From: VRUE01 sp963770315
Lineage (GTDB): Bacteria; Actinomycetota; Thermoleophilia; Solirubrobacterales; 70-9
DNA length: 64,000 nucleotides
Assembly (NCBI GenBank): GCA_963770315.1
Contig: CAVYPC010000002.1
Span: 2,604,001 to 2,668,000 of the forward strand
Reading direction: 5' to 3'
Shown one piece after another: positions 1-7,516 of the stretch. The position numbers were made by a program, and so were the translations under genes. How positions within the stretch are numbered: position 1 is the first letter of the stretch; the number at the start of each line of letters is the position of its first letter. The notes below the pieces were generated by a model. That model saw only the letters and a list, made by a program, of their open reading frames with translations, made no database searches and was not told where the DNA came from.

Positions 1-757
1 TCTTGCGGTGGAGGGTGTCCTTGTTCTCGTTGAGGTGGCGGACGAAATCCTCGATCCCGCCCTCGTACTGGAAGGTGACGCTGTTGGTCTGGCCGCGCTC
101 GTCGACCAGCTCGATCTTCAAGCCCCGGGTGAGGAAGGCGGTCTCGCGCAGCCGCTCGGCCAGGGTCTGGAAATCGAACTCGACCTCCTCGAAAATCTCC
201 GCGTCGGGCTGGAAGGTCAGGGTCGTGCCGGTCACCTTCGTCGCCGCGCCCGCAGTCAGCGCGCCCTGCGGTTTGCCGCGCTCGTAGTCCTGGCTCCAGA
301 CTTGATCGTCGCGGCTGATCTCGAGATGCAGCTTCTCGGAGAGGGCGTTGACGACCGAGACCCCGACCCCGTGCAGGCCGCCGGAGACTTTGTAGCCGCC
401 GCCGTCGCCGAACTTGCCGCCGGCGTGCAGCGTCGTCAGCACGACCTCGGCCGCCGGTCGTTTCTCCTTCTTCAGTTCTTCGACCGGGATCCCGCGGCCG
501 TCGTCGGAGACCGTGCAGCTGTCGTCAGGATGGAGCACGACCCGCACTTCGCTGCAGTGACCGGCGATCGCCTCGTCGACAGAGTTGTCCACCACCTCGT
601 AGACGAGATGGTGGAGCCCGCGGGGCCCGGTCGAGCCGATGTACATGCCGGGTCGCTTGCGGACGGCTTCGAGGCCCTCGAGGACGGTGATGTCCTTGGC
701 CCCGTAGGAGTCTCCCTTTTTCGCCTCGCCCCCGCCGCTCTCGTTCGTCTTAGGCAA
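1..757 (-). CDS. gyrB: DNA gyrase subunit B, 5' part (cut by window edge)
   Basis: This is the amino-terminal part (about 252 codons) of the ATP-driven gyrase subunit that, with GyrA, introduces negative supercoils. The GHKL ATPase fold is visible: EVVDNSVDEA at residues 54-63 holds the ATP/Mg asparagine, DDGRGIP follows at about 85-91, and GGLHGVGVSVVNA closes the ATP lid. I chose the TTG at 755-757 because AAAGGATC lies just before it and the short N-terminus then matches the family. It is last in the leftward dnaA-dnaN-recF-dciA-gyrB order, but a hairpin separates it from dciA, so it may have its own transcript. The C-terminal TOPRIM part is outside the window. Confidence 0.95.
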   Translation of the reverse strand, partial: MPKTNESGGGEAKKGDSYGAKDITVLEGLEAVRKRPGMYIGSTGPRGLHHLVYEVVDNSVDEAIAGHCSEVRVVLHPDDSCTVSDDGRGIPVEELKKEKRPAAEVVLTTLHAGGKFGDGGGYKVSGGLHGVGVSVVNALSEKLHLEISRDDQVWSQDYERGKPQGALTAGAATKVTGTTLTFQPDAEIFEEVEFDFQTLAERLRETAFLTRGLKIELVDERGQTNSVTFQYEGGIEDFVRHLNENKDTLHRK

Positions 758-777
758 CTGATCCTTTCAGGTCTCAC

Positions 778-821
778 AGAAAACCCCGACCGCCTGGCGC
801 ACTCGGCGCGCCGGGTCGGGG
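778..821 (-). terminator. Hairpin with T-tract between dciA and gyrB
   Basis: On the minus strand CCCCGACC (821-814) pairs with GGTCGGGG (791-784), followed directly by TTTTCT. The loop is itself GC-rich and partly self-complementary. It sits about 25 bp before the gyrB start, so it is either the terminator of the dnaA-dciA transcript or an attenuator in the gyrB leader. Confidence 0.6.
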
Positions 822-913
822 CAGAAATTCGAGTTGACATAAGGATACCAGTTCGGCCCCCCAGAAAGCCGACCGCTAGATTAAGAAATCCCTGCAAAAC
901 ACGGTAAAAGTAA

Positions 914-1219
914 CTAATCTCCGGCGGCTTCGACACGAAAGCGCAAACTGCGCGGAGCATCCTCGCCAAGCCGCTCGCGCAGGCGCTGCTGCAGTTGCTC
1001 CTGCATCAGGTCGAGCTCCTCCACCCAGACAGGGTCCGCGCAGGCGATGGTCACGGTCCCGTCGCGTTCGGAGACCGGCCGCGCGGCCGCCGACAGACGC
1101 TCGCCGACGACCCCCACCCAGACCGACTGCACCGTCGCGAGCCGGGTCTTCGGCGCGGCCCGCTGGAGCGCCGTGCGGAACGCCTCGGAGGCGGGACGGG
1201 GAACCCGGCGGCGGCTCAT
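914..1219 (-). CDS. dciA: DciA-like DUF721 protein (helicase loader family)
   Basis: A protein of 101 residues of the DUF721/DciA family. DciA is the widespread ancestral loader or activator of the replicative helicase DnaB. The family core is recognisable: AFRTALQRAAPKTRLATVQSVW, then VWVGVVGERLSAAARPVSERDG and the WVEELDLMQEQLQQRLRERLG helix. It is on the short side for the family. Its ATG overlaps the recF stop by 4 bp, so the two are probably translationally coupled. Position between recF and gyrB is the usual actinobacterial place for this gene. A separate DnaC/DnaI-like ATPase lies at 54550-55284, next to dnaB, so this chromosome seems to hold two kinds of candidate loader. Confidence 0.8.
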   Translation of the reverse strand: MSRRRVPRPASEAFRTALQRAAPKTRLATVQSVWVGVVGERLSAAARPVSERDGTVTIACADPVWVEELDLMQEQLQQRLRERLGEDAPRSLRFRVEAAGD

Positions 1220-2304
1220 GCGGCGGCGGCGCGGGGGAGGTCGAACGGCACCCGCAACACGTGCTCCAGCGCCCGCTGCGGCACCGACTCCTCGGCCGCG
1301 GCGGTGATCAGAGCCTGCCCGCCCCGGCGGAGGCGCTCGACCAAGCGCGTGCGGCGGTCGGGGTCGAGCTCGCTCATCACGTCGTCGAGCAGGAGAAGGG
1401 GCGCAACCCGGTGCGCCCCGAGCAACGCCTCGCGCTCGGCGAAGAGCAATGCCAGGAGCGCCGAGCGCTGCTGACCCTGGGAGCCGTAACGGCGCAGCGA
1501 GCGATTCGCGACGGCGATCTTCAGGTCGTCCAGGTGGGGGCCCCAGGACGTGCGGCCCAGTCTCAGATCCGCCTGGCGGCGCTCGGCGAGGCCAGCCTGG
1601 ATCTCCCCGGCGGAACCGTCGGCGCGGGGCGAGTACTCAATCCCGCCTCCGCCCGCCAGCCCCAGCTCGTCCGCGGCGGCGGCAAAGGGAGCCTCAAGCT
1701 CGCCGACGGCCTCCGAGCGCGCTTGGATCAGTGCCTCGGCCGTCTCGGCTAGCGCCGCGTCCCACACATCCAGATCGCCGCCGGAATGGCCAGCGGCGAG
1801 GCGAGCGAGCAACGCGTTGCGCTGCGCCAGCGCCTGGCCGTAGCGCTGGCGCAAGCCGGCGCGCGAGGGCCAGCGGGCGGCGACGTAGCGGTCGAGGTGG
1901 GCGCGCCGCTCGGCCGGTGGGCCCTTGACCAGCATCAGGCGATCCGGTGAGAAGACCGCCACCGGGGGCCGGTGGCGGGTCAGGGTTGCGGGATCGGCGG
2001 GGTTGCCGTCGAGTAGATGGCGCCGACCGTCAGCGCGGCTCACCGAGGCAAGCAGACGGTGCTGGACGCCGTCCTCATCGCTCACCACCGCCTCCGCGCG
2101 GGCGAGCTGACCGCCGAAGGGGATCAGCTCGCGGCGGTCGGAGGTCCGGAATGAGCGACCCGTGAGAGCGAAGTAGAGCGCCTCGAGCAGGTTGGTCTTG
2201 CCGGCGCCGTTGGGTCCGATCAGGCTGACAATCCCCTCGGCCAGCTCGACCCGCACGTCGCTCAGGCTGCGCAGCGGCCTCGCTTCGACGACGGCGACGC
2301 GCAC
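1216..2304 (-). CDS. recF: DNA replication/repair protein RecF
   Basis: RecF, 362 residues, an SMC-like ATPase that binds gapped DNA with RecO and RecR and helps load RecA at stalled forks. The Walker A motif GPNGAGKT is at residues 30-37, the signature region contains YGSQGQQRSALLALLFAE, and Walker B is LLLLDDVMSELD near residue 310. Length is typical. The gene starts 12 bp after the dnaN stop and overlaps dciA by 4 bp, fitting a dnaN-recF-dciA operon. Confidence 0.95.
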   Translation of the reverse strand: MRVAVVEARPLRSLSDVRVELAEGIVSLIGPNGAGKTNLLEALYFALTGRSFRTSDRRELIPFGGQLARAEAVVSDEDGVQHRLLASVSRADGRRHLLDGNPADPATLTRHRPPVAVFSPDRLMLVKGPPAERRAHLDRYVAARWPSRAGLRQRYGQALAQRNALLARLAAGHSGGDLDVWDAALAETAEALIQARSEAVGELEAPFAAAADELGLAGGGGIEYSPRADGSAGEIQAGLAERRQADLRLGRTSWGPHLDDLKIAVANRSLRRYGSQGQQRSALLALLFAEREALLGAHRVAPLLLLDDVMSELDPDRRTRLVERLRRGGQALITAAAEESVPQRALEHVLRVPFDLPRAAAA

Positions 2305-2316
2305 CGGGCCACCGCC

Positions 2317-3423
2317 TTACACGTTGAGGCGGATCGGCATCACGAGGTAGCGGAGGTCTTCGTTGTCGACCGGCTGCAGCAGACCCGGCCGCAGCGGCGA
2401 GATCAGCCGCAGCATCACCTCGTCGCCGGCGACGCTTTCGATGCCGTCGCGCAGGAACTCGGGGTTGAAGCCGATCTCCAACGCCTCTCCCTCGAACGCC
2501 GCCGGCATCGTCTCCTCGGCGTCGCCGACGTCGGGAGTCGACGCCGAGACCTCGAGCTCGCCCTGCGAGAACGACAGCCGCAGCGGCGCGTTGCGCTGCG
2601 CAAGTTGGCTCACCCGCCGCACGACATCGAGGAATTCCGAGCGCGGCAAGCGCACGTCGTGGTCGTAGGACTCCGGCAGGAGCTGTCGAAAGTTGGGGAA
2701 CTGCCCGTCGATCAGCCTCGTGTTGAGGAGAATGGCCCCTGCCTTGAAAACAGCTTGATTGGGAAGCAGGCTGACGGCCACCTCGTCCAGCTCGCCGGCG
2801 GCGACGAGCCGGCCGAGCTCGCGCAGCGCCTTGGCCGGGATGTTGGCCTCGAGCTCACCGCCGATCGCGCCCTCCAGCTCGGTGCGCTTGACGGCGAGGC
2901 GGTAGGAGTCGGTGGCCACCATCGTCATCTCCTGCCCGGCGGCGGTGACCAGGACGCCGGTGAGCACCGGGCGCATATCGTCGCGAGAGGCGGCGCGGGC
3001 CACCAGCTCGATCGTCTCGGCAAGGGCGGTGGCGGGGATCTTCAGCGGCTCGGGACCCTCCTCGGGGAGGTTCGGAAAGTCCTCGGCGGAGAGGACGCGG
3101 AGGTGAAAACTGGAGCCGCCGGAGCGGATCTGGACGTCGCGCTCGGACTCGCGCAGCTCGATCTCGACGCGCTCCTCGCCGAGCGAGCGGGCAAGCTCGG
3201 CGAGGAGGCGTCCGGGCAGCAGGGCGGAGCCGGCACTGGCGACATCCGCCTCCAGTGCCGTGCGCAGCCCCATCTCACCGTCGGTGGCTGCCAGCGCCAC
3301 CCCGTCCTCGGAGGCAGTGAGGAGGATCCCGGAGAGGGCCTGGGTTGCGGCGCGGGTGGAAACGGCCCTCGAGACGATCGAGAGCTGTGAGACGAGCTCG
3401 TCGCGTTTGGTGGTCAGCTTCAA
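2317..3423 (-). CDS. dnaN: DNA polymerase III sliding clamp (beta subunit)
   Basis: The ring-shaped clamp that tethers the replicative polymerase to DNA; three repeated clamp domains in about 368 residues, ending in the conserved YLVMPIRLN. An in-frame extension reaches 3477, but I prefer the TTG at 3421-3423: it gives MKLTTKRDELVSQLSIVSRA, the normal beginning of the family, and an AGAGGA Shine-Dalgarno lies 8-9 bp upstream. The longer form would place about 18 unrelated residues (VLAVSTSTNPTQED and so on) in front of the fold and would use up most of the DnaA-box region. Part of the leftward dnaA-dnaN-recF block. Confidence 0.93.
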   Translation of the reverse strand: MKLTTKRDELVSQLSIVSRAVSTRAATQALSGILLTASEDGVALAATDGEMGLRTALEADVASAGSALLPGRLLAELARSLGEERVEIELRESERDVQIRSGGSSFHLRVLSAEDFPNLPEEGPEPLKIPATALAETIELVARAASRDDMRPVLTGVLVTAAGQEMTMVATDSYRLAVKRTELEGAIGGELEANIPAKALRELGRLVAAGELDEVAVSLLPNQAVFKAGAILLNTRLIDGQFPNFRQLLPESYDHDVRLPRSEFLDVVRRVSQLAQRNAPLRLSFSQGELEVSASTPDVGDAEETMPAAFEGEALEIGFNPEFLRDGIESVAGDEVMLRLISPLRPGLLQPVDNEDLRYLVMPIRLNV

Positions 3424-3600
3424 ATGACTGGTGTCCTCTTGAGTTGGGTTAGTGCTTGTGGAAACAGCCAGAACCACCGGAAATCGGCATGGTTATGGGA
3501 TATTCAGGCTGTGGAGTTGTCTGTTGAAGGCATTGATTCTTACAGTGCCGTCGGCGGTCAAGGGGATTTGGATTGGCAACTGTGGATAGAGGAGCGCAGC
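3424..3600. other. Candidate oriC region between dnaN and dnaA
   Basis: This stretch, noticeably richer in A and T than its surroundings, lies between the dnaN start and the dnaA 3' end. It carries DnaA-box-like 9-mers on one strand: TGTGGATAG at 3581-3589 (one base from the reverse complement of TTATCCACA, inside the last dnaA codons), TGTGGAAAC at 3457-3465 and a weaker TGTGGAGTT at 3510-3518. Many actinobacterial origins sit between dnaA and dnaN. There are few boxes and no clear AT-rich unwinding repeat, so this may be only part of the origin. Confidence 0.45.
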
Positions 3601-4889
3601 CCGGCGACTTGCCGCGCCAGCTCAGCGTCTCCGCTCAGCGTCGTCTCCGCGCGGCGCAGGGAGTTGAGGATCGTCGAGTGGTCGCGCCCGCCGTAGAGGC
3701 GGCCGATCTGCGGTAGGGAGAGGTCGGTGGCCTCACGCGTGAGGAGGATCGCGATCTGCCGCGCGCGCAGCGGCGTGGCGGCACGGCTGGCACCGACGAG
3801 CTCGGCACGGGAGATGCCGAACGCCACGGCGACCTGCTGCTGGATCTCCTCCACCGTCGTCGGCCCGCTGCGCTCCGCTCGGTGGGGGATCAGCTCGGCG
3901 ATCAACTCCGGGCTGAGCGGTTTGGCGGTGAGCGAGGCGTGTGCGATTACCTTGGTCAGCGCGCCATGGAGGCGGCGCACGTTGGCGTCGATGCGGTGAG
4001 CCAGCTCGGAGAGGGCATCGCCGCTGTCGTCCCCGAGGCCGGCCTCGCCGGCGAGGCGCTGGAGCACGGTGACGCGCGTCGCCAGATCGGGTGGTTCGAC
4101 CGGGATCGCCAGACCCCACTCGAAGCGATCGCGTAACCGCGCCTCCAGGGTCAGGAGCTCGCTGGGCAGCCGATCGGCCGAGAGGACGAGCTGGCTCCCA
4201 CCCTCATAGAGGGCGTTGAAGGTGTGGAAGAACTCCTCTTCGGTGTGCTGCTTGCCCTGGAGGAACTGGACGTCGTCGACGAGCAGGACGTCGAGGTCGC
4301 GGTAGAGGCTCTTGAACCGCTCCGCGCCGCTCGAGCGCAGCGCCCCGACGAACTCGTTGGTGAAGCACTCAGCGGTCGTGTAGCGAACGCTGAGGCCTGG
4401 AGCGTTGGCACGCAGGTAGTTGGCGATCGCTCCGAGCAGATGCGTCTTGCCGAGTCCGGGTGGGCCGTGCAGGAAGAGCGGGTTGTAGGCCTCGGAAGGA
4501 GCCTCGGCCACGGCGAGAGCGGCGGCATGGGCGAGGCGGTTGCCCTCGCCGATCACGAAGCGCTCGAATGTGTAGTTCGGGTTGAGCTCGACCGCCGGTG
4601 GGCGATCCGGCTGCCGCGCGCTCCCCGCTTCGTCTTCGGCAAACGCGATCTCGCTGAGTGACGACCCGGCTCCGTCCAGCGCCTCGCGAAGAAGGGAGGA
4701 GTAGCGACGCTCCACCCAAGTCCGAATTCCCTCGGGCGCGGCGAGGTAGAGCGTCGTTCCCTGAGCGCCGACCGCGCGCACCGGCTCCAGCCATATCTTG
4801 TAAGTCGACTCTGGAACCGCGGCCCTTAGACGGCGCTGGACGTCCTCCCAGAGGGCATCGAAGTTCTGTCCAACCGAGTCGTCTCGCAC
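3558..4889 (-). CDS. dnaA: Chromosomal replication initiator DnaA
   Basis: Origin-binding AAA+ initiator. Domain I begins with FDALWEDVQRRLRAAVPESTYKIW, then a short linker, then the AAA+ core with Walker A GPPGLGKTH, Walker B LLVDDVQF and an arginine-rich sensor region, and a C-terminal DNA-binding domain with the signature YGGRDHSTILNS. The open frame extends to a TTG at 4925, but the GTG at 4887-4889 gives a more normal N-terminus (12 residues before the conserved FDALW) and has TATGGT 9 bp upstream on the minus strand; neither start has a clear Shine-Dalgarno. It is divergent from rpmH. Confidence 0.95.
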   Translation of the reverse strand: MRDDSVGQNFDALWEDVQRRLRAAVPESTYKIWLEPVRAVGAQGTTLYLAAPEGIRTWVERRYSSLLREALDGAGSSLSEIAFAEDEAGSARQPDRPPAVELNPNYTFERFVIGEGNRLAHAAALAVAEAPSEAYNPLFLHGPPGLGKTHLLGAIANYLRANAPGLSVRYTTAECFTNEFVGALRSSGAERFKSLYRDLDVLLVDDVQFLQGKQHTEEEFFHTFNALYEGGSQLVLSADRLPSELLTLEARLRDRFEWGLAIPVEPPDLATRVTVLQRLAGEAGLGDDSGDALSELAHRIDANVRRLHGALTKVIAHASLTAKPLSPELIAELIPHRAERSGPTTVEEIQQQVAVAFGISRAELVGASRAATPLRARQIAILLTREATDLSLPQIGRLYGGRDHSTILNSLRRAETTLSGDAELARQVAGLRSSIHSCQSKSP

Positions 4890-5003
4890 CGGTGAGCGAC
4901 CATAGCGGCGCCTACGCAGGCCCAACCGGGACGGGCCGCAAATGCCGGAAGAAAGATTCCGCGATCCCTGCCCGCCATTTCCCCGGAGAGGGCGGTGCGT
5001 CCG

Positions 5004-5009
5004 TATACT
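5004..5009 (+). promoter_or_regulatory. -10 element of rpmH (TATACT)
   Basis: TATACT lies 10 bp before the rpmH ATG. No Shine-Dalgarno fits in the remaining space, so the rpmH message would have a very short leader. I see no good -35 hexamer at 17 bp. Confidence 0.55.
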
Positions 5010-5019
5010 GCGACGCCCA

Positions 5020-5157
5020 ATGAAGCGGACCTACCAGCCGAAGAAGCGAAAGCGGGCCAAGACCCACGGGTTCCGGGCGCGGATGCGGACGCGCGGCGGC
5101 CGCGCGATCCTGAAGCGGCGCCGGGCCAAAGGCCGGAAGCGCCTCACTCCGGGATGA
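5020..5157 (+). CDS. rpmH: 50S ribosomal protein L34
   Basis: Very basic protein of 45 residues, MKRTYQPKKRKRAKTHGFR at the start and KGRKRLTPG near the end, an exact family match in length. A longer in-frame reading from 4942 exists but adds 26 residues not found in L34. It begins the rightward rpmH-rnpA-yidD-yidC cluster divergent from dnaA. Confidence 0.96.
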   Translation: MKRTYQPKKRKRAKTHGFRARMRTRGGRAILKRRRAKGRKRLTPG

Positions 5158-5179
5158 CGGTCGCCCCAGCCGGGTTCGA

Positions 5180-5551
5180 GTGATGGCGGCGAAGCGACGC
5201 CGCCTTTCACGCAGCGGCGAGTTCGACCGCGTCTACCGCGATGGCTCCTCCCACGCGACGCGCTACCTCGTGCTCTACAGCTTTCCACGCAAAGACGAAG
5301 AGGCGCGGGACACCAGGCTCGGTGTGTCGGTTAGCCGCAAGGTGGGTGGCGCCGTCGACCGCAACCGAGTCAAGAGGACGTTGCGCGAGGCTTTTTGGGC
5401 GCTTTCGGAGCGACTGCCGGAGCGGCACGATTTCGTTCTGGTGGCGCGACCGGAGATAGGTGCCCTAATCGAGCGCGACGGCACTGAAGGGGTCAAGACA
5501 ACCCTCGAAGAGGCGCTGGAGCACACCGGCCCCGGAGGGCGTTCCACGTGA
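5180..5551 (+). CDS. rnpA: Ribonuclease P protein component
   Basis: Protein cofactor of RNase P, which with the M1 RNA removes tRNA 5' leaders. The signature RNRVKRTLREAFW is intact, preceded by the LGVSVSRKVGGAV strand; the N-terminal basic KRRRLSRSGEFDRVY is typical. Start is GTG 5180 or the ATG directly after it. The gene starts 22 bp after rpmH and overlaps yidD by 4 bp. Its stop codon lies inside a candidate parS site. Confidence 0.95.
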   Translation: MMAAKRRRLSRSGEFDRVYRDGSSHATRYLVLYSFPRKDEEARDTRLGVSVSRKVGGAVDRNRVKRTLREAFWALSERLPERHDFVLVARPEIGALIERDGTEGVKTTLEEALEHTGPGGRST

Positions 5552-5554
5552 AAC
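5541..5554. promoter_or_regulatory. Candidate parS centromere site
   Basis: GTTCCACGTGAAAC differs at one base from the near-universal bacterial parS core GTTTCACGTGAAAC, and outside flanks C and G extend the palindrome. It overlaps the rnpA stop and the yidD GTG start. The parA and parB genes are about 3 kb away. I found no second good copy by eye. Confidence 0.8.
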
Positions 5555-5820
5555 GCCTCTTGCTCTCCCCGATAGCGGCCTACCAGCGTTGGGTCTCGCC
5601 CGCGCTCCCGCGCCGCTGCCGCTATGAGCCGACCTGCTCCGCTTACGCAGCCCAGTCGATCCGCCGCTTCGGCGCGCCTCGGGGCCTCCTCCTTGCGATC
5701 TGGCGCCTGCTGCGCTGCAATCCCCTCAGCCACGGCGGCTTCGACCCGGTTCCCGAGCGCTTCACCCTGCGCGCCGGCCCGGTCGATCCCTCCACCTACC
5801 ACGGCGAGGCTCGCACGTGA
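5548..5820 (+). CDS. yidD: Membrane protein insertion efficiency factor YidD
   Basis: Small protein of 90 residues with the family core YQRWVSPALPRRCRYEPTCSAYA and LLRCNPLSHGGFDPVP, including its conserved cysteines. YidD assists YidC/Sec in inserting inner-membrane proteins and is thought to sit at the membrane by an amphipathic N-terminal helix. GTG start within the rnpA stop (4 bp overlap); its own stop overlaps the yidC GTG. Confidence 0.93.
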   Translation: MKRLLLSPIAAYQRWVSPALPRRCRYEPTCSAYAAQSIRRFGAPRGLLLAIWRLLRCNPLSHGGFDPVPERFTLRAGPVDPSTYHGEART

Positions 5821-6569
5821 TCCCGACCGCCGACATCCTGCAGCCGCTGGTCGACGTCGCCAACTCGGTCCTCAAGTTCTTCCACGACAACGTCGGTTTC
5901 AGCTGGGGGATGTCGATCATCGCGCTCACGGTCTGCACCAGGGCGCTGTTGATCCCCCTCACCTACAAATCGCTGAAAGGGATGAGGGCTCTGCAGGCCC
6001 TCCAGCCGCAGCTCAAAGAGCTCAAAGAGAAGTACAAAAACGACCAGAAACGCATGCAGCAGGAGATGATGCGCTTCTACCAGGAGAACAAAGTCAACCC
6101 GTTTGCCTCCTGCATCCCGCTGATCGCGCAGCTGCCGGTCTTCATCACCCTCTTCCACGTCCTCCGCAACGAGCTCCCTGCCGACATCGGCTGCGAAGCC
6201 GGGCATTGCGGCAGCGAAGCCTCGTTCCTCTTCATCCACGATCTGACCGCGAAGGCGACCGGCGGCGAACTGATCGCCCTGCTCGTCCTCTACATCGGCA
6301 CCCAGCTGATCTCCGGCATGGTGATGGCGGTAACCGCCGATAAAAGCCAGCGCACGATGATGCTCGTGCTCCCCTTCGTCTTCGTCCCCTTCGTGATCAG
6401 CTTCCCCGCCGGCCTCGTCCTCTACTGGATCACCACGAACTTCTGGACGATCGGCCAGCAGTACACCATCAAACGACTGATCCCAGCCCCTCAGATGGCC
6501 ACGCCGGCCCAGGTGGCGGCAGCGAAGCCTCCGCCGCCGCCACCAAAGAAGAAGAAGCGGCGCAGATAG
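5817..6569 (+). CDS. yidC: Membrane protein insertase YidC/OxaI family
   Basis: Short-form YidC of 250 residues, lacking the large periplasmic domain of proteobacterial forms. The membrane core begins FSWGMSIIALTVCTRALLIPLTYKSLKGMRALQALQP, followed by the cytoplasmic hairpin KELKEKYKNDQKRMQQEMMRFYQ, NPFASCIPLIAQLPVF and two more membrane segments. The critical hydrophilic-groove arginine is present in TRALLIPL. A lysine/arginine-rich tail (KKKKRRR) probably contacts the ribosome. GTG start overlapping yidD by 4 bp. Confidence 0.93.
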   Translation: MIPTADILQPLVDVANSVLKFFHDNVGFSWGMSIIALTVCTRALLIPLTYKSLKGMRALQALQPQLKELKEKYKNDQKRMQQEMMRFYQENKVNPFASCIPLIAQLPVFITLFHVLRNELPADIGCEAGHCGSEASFLFIHDLTAKATGGELIALLVLYIGTQLISGMVMAVTADKSQRTMMLVLPFVFVPFVISFPAGLVLYWITTNFWTIGQQYTIKRLIPAPQMATPAQVAAAKPPPPPPKKKKRRR

Positions 6570-6576
6570 CGGTACA

Positions 6577-6712
6577 CGCAGGCACCAGGGGGACAACCCC
6601 GGAAGGTGCCTATGTTCGCTTCGCTCACCAATCTGGAGCCGCTCCGCGGCTAGAACAACTCTGCGGAGCCGCTCCGCGAGGCACTTCCGGGGTTGTCCCC
6701 CTGGTGCCTGCG
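6577..6712. repeat. Palindromic element A1 (136 bp)
   Basis: Arms at 6577-6611 and 6680-6712 are complementary over about 33 bp except for one bulged base. The interior, read on the minus strand, matches elements A2 (6738-6874) and A3 (60061-60189): GCCTCGCG, a small hairpin, then GAGCGAAGCGAACATAGGC. The inner hairpin at 6637-6651 is AGCCGC-GGA-GCGGCT on the minus strand. It follows yidC directly and may also end that transcript. Confidence 0.8.
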
Positions 6713-6737
6713 AGCATTCCGGCTCTCGGCGGAGCTT

Positions 6738-6874
6738 TGGGGGTCGGGGGCCTTGACCCAGAGCCTCGCGAAGCGGCCACGGCTGAGAGATATTTGCCCC
6801 GAAGGGGCACAAGATTGGTGAGCGGAGCGCCAGCGAAGCGAACATAGGCTCTGGGTCAAGGCCCCCGACCCCCA
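6738..6874. repeat. Palindromic element A2 (137 bp)
   Basis: Perfect 29-bp arms at 6738-6766 and 6846-6874. The arm sequence is unlike that of A1 or A3, but the interior is related: GCCTCGCGAAGCGG next to the left arm and GCGAAGCGAACATAGGC next to the right arm. The inner hairpin at 6795-6809 is TGCCCC-GAA-GGGGCA, whose stem differs from A1/A3 yet still pairs. Together A1 and A2 fill nearly all of the yidC-jag interval (6570-6905), in opposite orientation to each other. Confidence 0.8.
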
Positions 6875-6893
6875 TTGGGTGGCCTAGCTGGAA

Positions 6894-6899
6894 TAGGGT
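6894..6899 (+). promoter_or_regulatory. Candidate -10 element of jag (leaderless type)
   Basis: TAGGGT ends 6 bp before the jag ATG and there is no Shine-Dalgarno in between. This TANNNT-N6-ATG arrangement recurs at several starts in the window and points to transcription starting at or very near the start codon. Confidence 0.5.
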
Positions 6900-6905
6900 G
6901 CGGGC

Positions 6906-7388
6906 ATGAGCGATGAGACGAAATGGCCCGAGGAGCCCGCTGAGCGGGTTCGGGAGCTGGTTGAGGGGGTCCTCGATGAGCTTGACCTCGACGGCGAGGT
7001 CGAGATTCACGAGGACGACGACCGGATCGAGGCCGTGGTCTCCGGCGAGGACGACTACGGGCTGCTGATCGGCAAACGGGGCCAGACGATCGACGCGCTG
7101 CAGCTGCTCTGTTTTCAGGCCGCGTTCCGCGGCCTGCGTGATCGCAAGCGCGTCGTGCTCGACGCCTCCGGCTACCGTGAGCGCCGCCGCGAGGTGCTGA
7201 CCTCCCGCGCCGACCGCGCCGCTGAGCAGGCGCTGGACGGCGGCGTCACCGTCGAGATGGACCCGATGAGCGCCCAGGAACGGCGCGTCGTGCACGAACA
7301 CCTCAAAGACCGCTCCGGCGTCGAGACCTACAGCGAAGGCGACGAGCCACGGCGCTGCGTGGTCGTCGCTCCGCTTGTTTCCGAGTGA
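6906..7388 (+). CDS. jag: KhpB/Jag RNA-binding protein (KH + R3H)
   Basis: RNA-binding protein of 160 residues. A KH-like domain with LLIGKRGQTIDALQLLCFQAA spans about residues 40-85 and an R3H domain with the MSAQERRVVHEHLKDR motif spans about 105-150. It lacks the N-terminal Jag_N domain seen in Firmicutes. Its place after yidC is the usual one; in other bacteria it acts with KhpA and influences cell shape and elongation. The TGA stop is at the edge of palindrome 7388-7503. Confidence 0.92.
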   Translation: MSDETKWPEEPAERVRELVEGVLDELDLDGEVEIHEDDDRIEAVVSGEDDYGLLIGKRGQTIDALQLLCFQAAFRGLRDRKRVVLDASGYRERRREVLTSRADRAAEQALDGGVTVEMDPMSAQERRVVHEHLKDRSGVETYSEGDEPRRCVVVAPLVSE

Positions 7389-7503
7389 GGGAGTCCGGGG
7401 TAGGGCTTCCACTTAACTTTTTCGGTGAAGCCGTCTCAGGCTGACGCACCGTGGGCCCCCGACGAAAAAGTACAAGACGTTTCAGCCCTACCCCGGACTC
7501 CCT
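7388..7503. repeat. Palindromic element C (116 bp) between jag and rsmG
   Basis: Perfect 20-bp arms, AGGGAGTCCGGGGTAGGGCT at 7388-7407 and its complement at 7484-7503. The interior does not match the A or B elements. It contains a weaker inner inverted repeat, CTTTTTCG near 7420 and CGAAAAAG near 7463. It starts on the last base of jag and ends 13 bp before the GTG I prefer for rsmG. Confidence 0.75.
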
Positions 7504-7516
7504 AAATGCAGCGCAG

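Noticed and set aside
834..839. TTGACA on the plus strand near 834 as a promoter
   Set aside because: No -10 hexamer lies at suitable spacing and no plus-strand gene follows.
3424..3477. N-terminal extension of dnaN to 3477
   Set aside because: The TTG at 3423 has a Shine-Dalgarno and gives the standard N-terminus; the extension covers a candidate DnaA box.
6577..6874. A elements as an insertion sequence
   Set aside because: No transposase frame is inside or near them, and the terminal arms differ between copies, unlike IS ends.
5796..7412. 538-residue minus-strand open frame opposite yidC and jag
   Set aside because: It runs through two palindromic elements and opposes two conserved genes; its translation matches no family.
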